7,506 bases of DNA, from assembly GCA_003488005.1 (NCBI GenBank), contig DNND01000001.1, positions 1-7,506 on the forward strand. Direction: 5' to 3'. Positions 6,150 to 7,506 of the stretch are shown in pieces. Every line of letters begins with the position of its first letter. Position 1 is the first letter of the stretch. Made by a program: the position numbers and the translations under genes. The notes beneath the pieces are model-generated. The model had not been told where the DNA came from, searched no databases, and saw only the letters and a program-made list of their open reading frames with translations. Origin of the DNA: Blastocatellia bacterium. Its GTDB lineage: Bacteria; Acidobacteriota; Blastocatellia; Pyrinomonadales; Pyrinomonadaceae.

Positions 6150-7506
6150 CAGCAGAGGATGGGAAAGTCATGAAGGCTCCGGAGCGTGATCACAAAACAG
6201 TTTTGACGGCGGATGCAGAAATGGTGGATGCGTCTCACAAACTCGTAGTCACGCCTGGAGAGAAACAGAATGGCGATGCTTCCAAGCAGGACCTCCAGCA
6301 AGCGCTACGACAATCGAGGGACTCAGAGGCGCGGCTCCGAAAGATCATCGACACGATTCCAGCGCTGGCGTGGTGCAACTTGTCGGATGGCTCCAACGAT
6401 TTTGTTAACCAGCGCTGGTCTGACTACACGGGTCTGTCTCAAGAAGAGGTGAAGCAAGTGGGGTGTAAGGTGGCAATCCACCCCGAAGACCTGCCTAGGT
6501 GGCTGGACCAGTGGCGGGCGCTGTTAGCTTCCGGAGCAGGAGGCGAGATCGAAGCGCGGCTTCGTCGCCACGATGGAGACTACCGCTGGTTCCTCATCCG
6601 AGTACAACCTTTGCAAGAAGAGTCCGGCGAGATTCTCCGATGGTATGGAACCAATACCGACATCGAGGACCGCAAGCGGGCGGAAGAGAAGCTACGCGAA
6701 GACGAGCGTGAGATTCGCAGGATTACCGACGCCATCCCGCAGACAATCATGGTCCAAAATCCAAGCGGCGTGCCGATCTATGCGAACCAGGCGGTCCTCG
6801 ACTACACCGGGCTCACCATAGACGACGTGATCTCTTCCGACTTTCGTGCGCGCATCTTCCATTCCGAAGATCTCGAACGGCTGCACGACGAGCGGGAAGC
6901 GGCGCTGGTACGGGGCCTGCCGTTTGAATTCGAACAACGGGCGCTCAGGAAAGATGGCCGGTATCGTTGGTTTCTTATCCAATACAACCCGCTGCGGGAT
7001 GAACACGGAGCAATCATGCGCTGGTATGCAACCGGCACCGACATTGACGATCGCAAACGCAATGAGGAACGGACGCAAAATGAAAATCTCGTGTTGCGCG
7101 AAGAAATCGAACGCTCTTCGATGTTCGAAGAAATCGTTGGCTCTTCCGAAGGACTGCGCCAGGTGCTGGCGCAAGTCTCAAAAGTGGCTCCCACTGATTC
7201 TACAGTTCTGATATTAGGTGAGACCGGCACCGGAAAAGAATTGATTGCTCGCGCGATTCACAATCTATCCAAGCGCTCGACCCGCGCCTTCATTGGAGTG
7301 AACTGCGCGGCGATTCAGCCGGCGCTGGTTACCTCCGAGCTTTTCGGCCATGAAAAGGGCTCCTTCACCGGAGCATTTCAGCGGCGGCTGGGACGCTTTG
7401 AATCCGCTGACGGTGGAACGATTTTCCTCGATGAAGTTGGCGAACTCCCACCGGAGACGCAGGTTGCGTTGTTACGAGTTTTGCAGGAGCGGGAATTCGA
7501 ACGAGT
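5285..7506 (+). CDS. Nmad3-like domain fused in frame to a PAS-PAS-AAA+ sigma-54-dependent regulator, C-terminus off the right edge
   Basis: One uninterrupted frame of 740 visible codons. Residues 1 to about 288 resemble stand-alone Nmad3 proteins (see the domain entry). About residue 336 (DLQQAL) begins a linker helix, then two PAS/PAC sensor units follow (about 352-463 and 477-592; they end in GTNTDIEDRK and GTDIDDRK). A coiled linker leads to the AAA+ domain: EEIVGSS, Walker A GETGTGKE (645-652), sigma-54 contact loop GSFTGA (692-697) and Walker B GGTIFLDE (710-717). The remaining AAA+ half and any DNA-binding helix-turn-helix lie past the window. Regulators of this type remodel sigma-54 RNA polymerase in response to a signal sensed by the PAS units. 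ATG 5285 is the first start after an in-frame TAG at 5279; it has no clear ribosome site. The regulator may instead start at ATG 6170. The Nmad3 fusion is not usual for either family. Confidence 0.75.
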   Translation, partial: MKIVLSRKGFDAVNGGRPSPILPDGTLVPLPIPDLSETSGITYGDINSAHHESIGNVVEDLTKQRVRRGHFAHLDPDLRRSAYPRLRGWQPLFGQAGGDQTHLERQGVTLGDLFLFFGWFREVEIINERYRYVRNAPNLHVIYGWLQIGRILRVPTAHVPRWAEYHHHFHPPSSSGNWIDNTVYVSTPRLILNGRNHDTHGGGVFARYNEQLRLTCPNQRNRTLWQLPNWFYPRDGRSPLSRHGNRNRWTLEGDHTILDSVDLGQEFVFDADEYPEAIPWVHQLMTLAPAEDGKVMKAPERDHKTVLTADAEMVDASHKLVVTPGEKQNGDASKQDLQQALRQSRDSEARLRKIIDTIPALAWCNLSDGSNDFVNQRWSDYTGLSQEEVKQVGCKVAIHPEDLPRWLDQWRALLASGAGGEIEARLRRHDGDYRWFLIRVQPLQEESGEILRWYGTNTDIEDRKRAEEKLREDEREIRRITDAIPQTIMVQNPSGVPIYANQAVLDYTGLTIDDVISSDFRARIFHSEDLERLHDEREAALVRGLPFEFEQRALRKDGRYRWFLIQYNPLRDEHGAIMRWYATGTDIDDRKRNEERTQNENLVLREEIERSSMFEEIVGSSEGLRQVLAQVSKVAPTDSTVLILGETGTGKELIARAIHNLSKRSTRAFIGVNCAAIQPALVTSELFGHEKGSFTGAFQRRLGRFESADGGTIFLDEVGELPPETQVALLRVLQEREFER
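6154..6172 (+). promoter_or_regulatory. Possible internal translation start of the regulator (AGAGGA ... ATG 6170)
   Basis: AGAGGA at 6154-6159 precedes an in-frame ATG at 6170 by 10 bases; GGGA at 6161-6164 is a closer alternative. A protein starting MKAPERDH here would have a short leader of about 40 residues before the first PAS helix, the usual arrangement for this regulator family. It may be the ancestral start, still usable for a separate regulator product. Confidence 0.45.

Noticed and set aside
6692..7174. 160-codon minus-strand frame
   Set aside because: Antisense to the second PAS unit and its linker, which match their families clearly.

Overview
The window looks like a chromosomal segment of a moderately GC-rich soil bacterium. 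I favour Acidobacteriota, on remembered resemblance of the PAS/sigma-54 regulator and the palindromic intergenic repeat to that phylum. This is inference; no rRNA or other marker gene is present.

Left half, minus strand (1-3560): a compact, complete-looking operon start for a periplasmic molybdenum aldehyde oxidoreductase of the PaoABC (YagTSR) type. Its order is paoA (2Fe-2S subunit with a Tat signal), paoB (FAD subunit with the four-cysteine 4Fe-4S insertion) and paoC (molybdopterin subunit, whose C-terminus runs off the left edge). Each gene has a good Shine-Dalgarno sequence and the gaps are 15-21 bases. A plausible promoter lies just upstream of paoA. Further upstream, also on the minus strand (3739-4005), is a small STAS-domain protein that lacks the usual phosphorylatable serine.

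Middle (4006-5284): a patchwork accessory stretch. It holds a 218-bp nested inverted repeat (4201-4418) of palindromic units resembling a REP/BIME or small MITE-like element, a perfect 8-bp hairpin (4544-4563), a small unrecognised gene (4650-5120), and then a sequence with the layout of an integron attC recombination site (5160-5261). Unrecognised small gene followed closely by attC is the anatomy of an integron gene cassette. No integrase is visible.

Right half, plus strand (5285-7506, open at the right edge): a single uninterrupted frame. Its first ~290 residues look like an Nmad3-type protein (nucleotide-modification-associated domain 3). The rest is an ordinary PAS-PAS-AAA+ sigma-54-dependent activator. 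The Nmad3 gene begins 23 bases after the attC site, as a next cassette would, but has no stop codon and no attC of its own before the regulator. Arginine codon use changes sharply at the junction (AGA/AGG about 12 of 28 before, about 4 of 46 after). The most interesting hypothesis is that a mobile cassette gene landed in front of the regulator and fused to it in frame. An internal ATG at 6170 could still give the regulator by itself.
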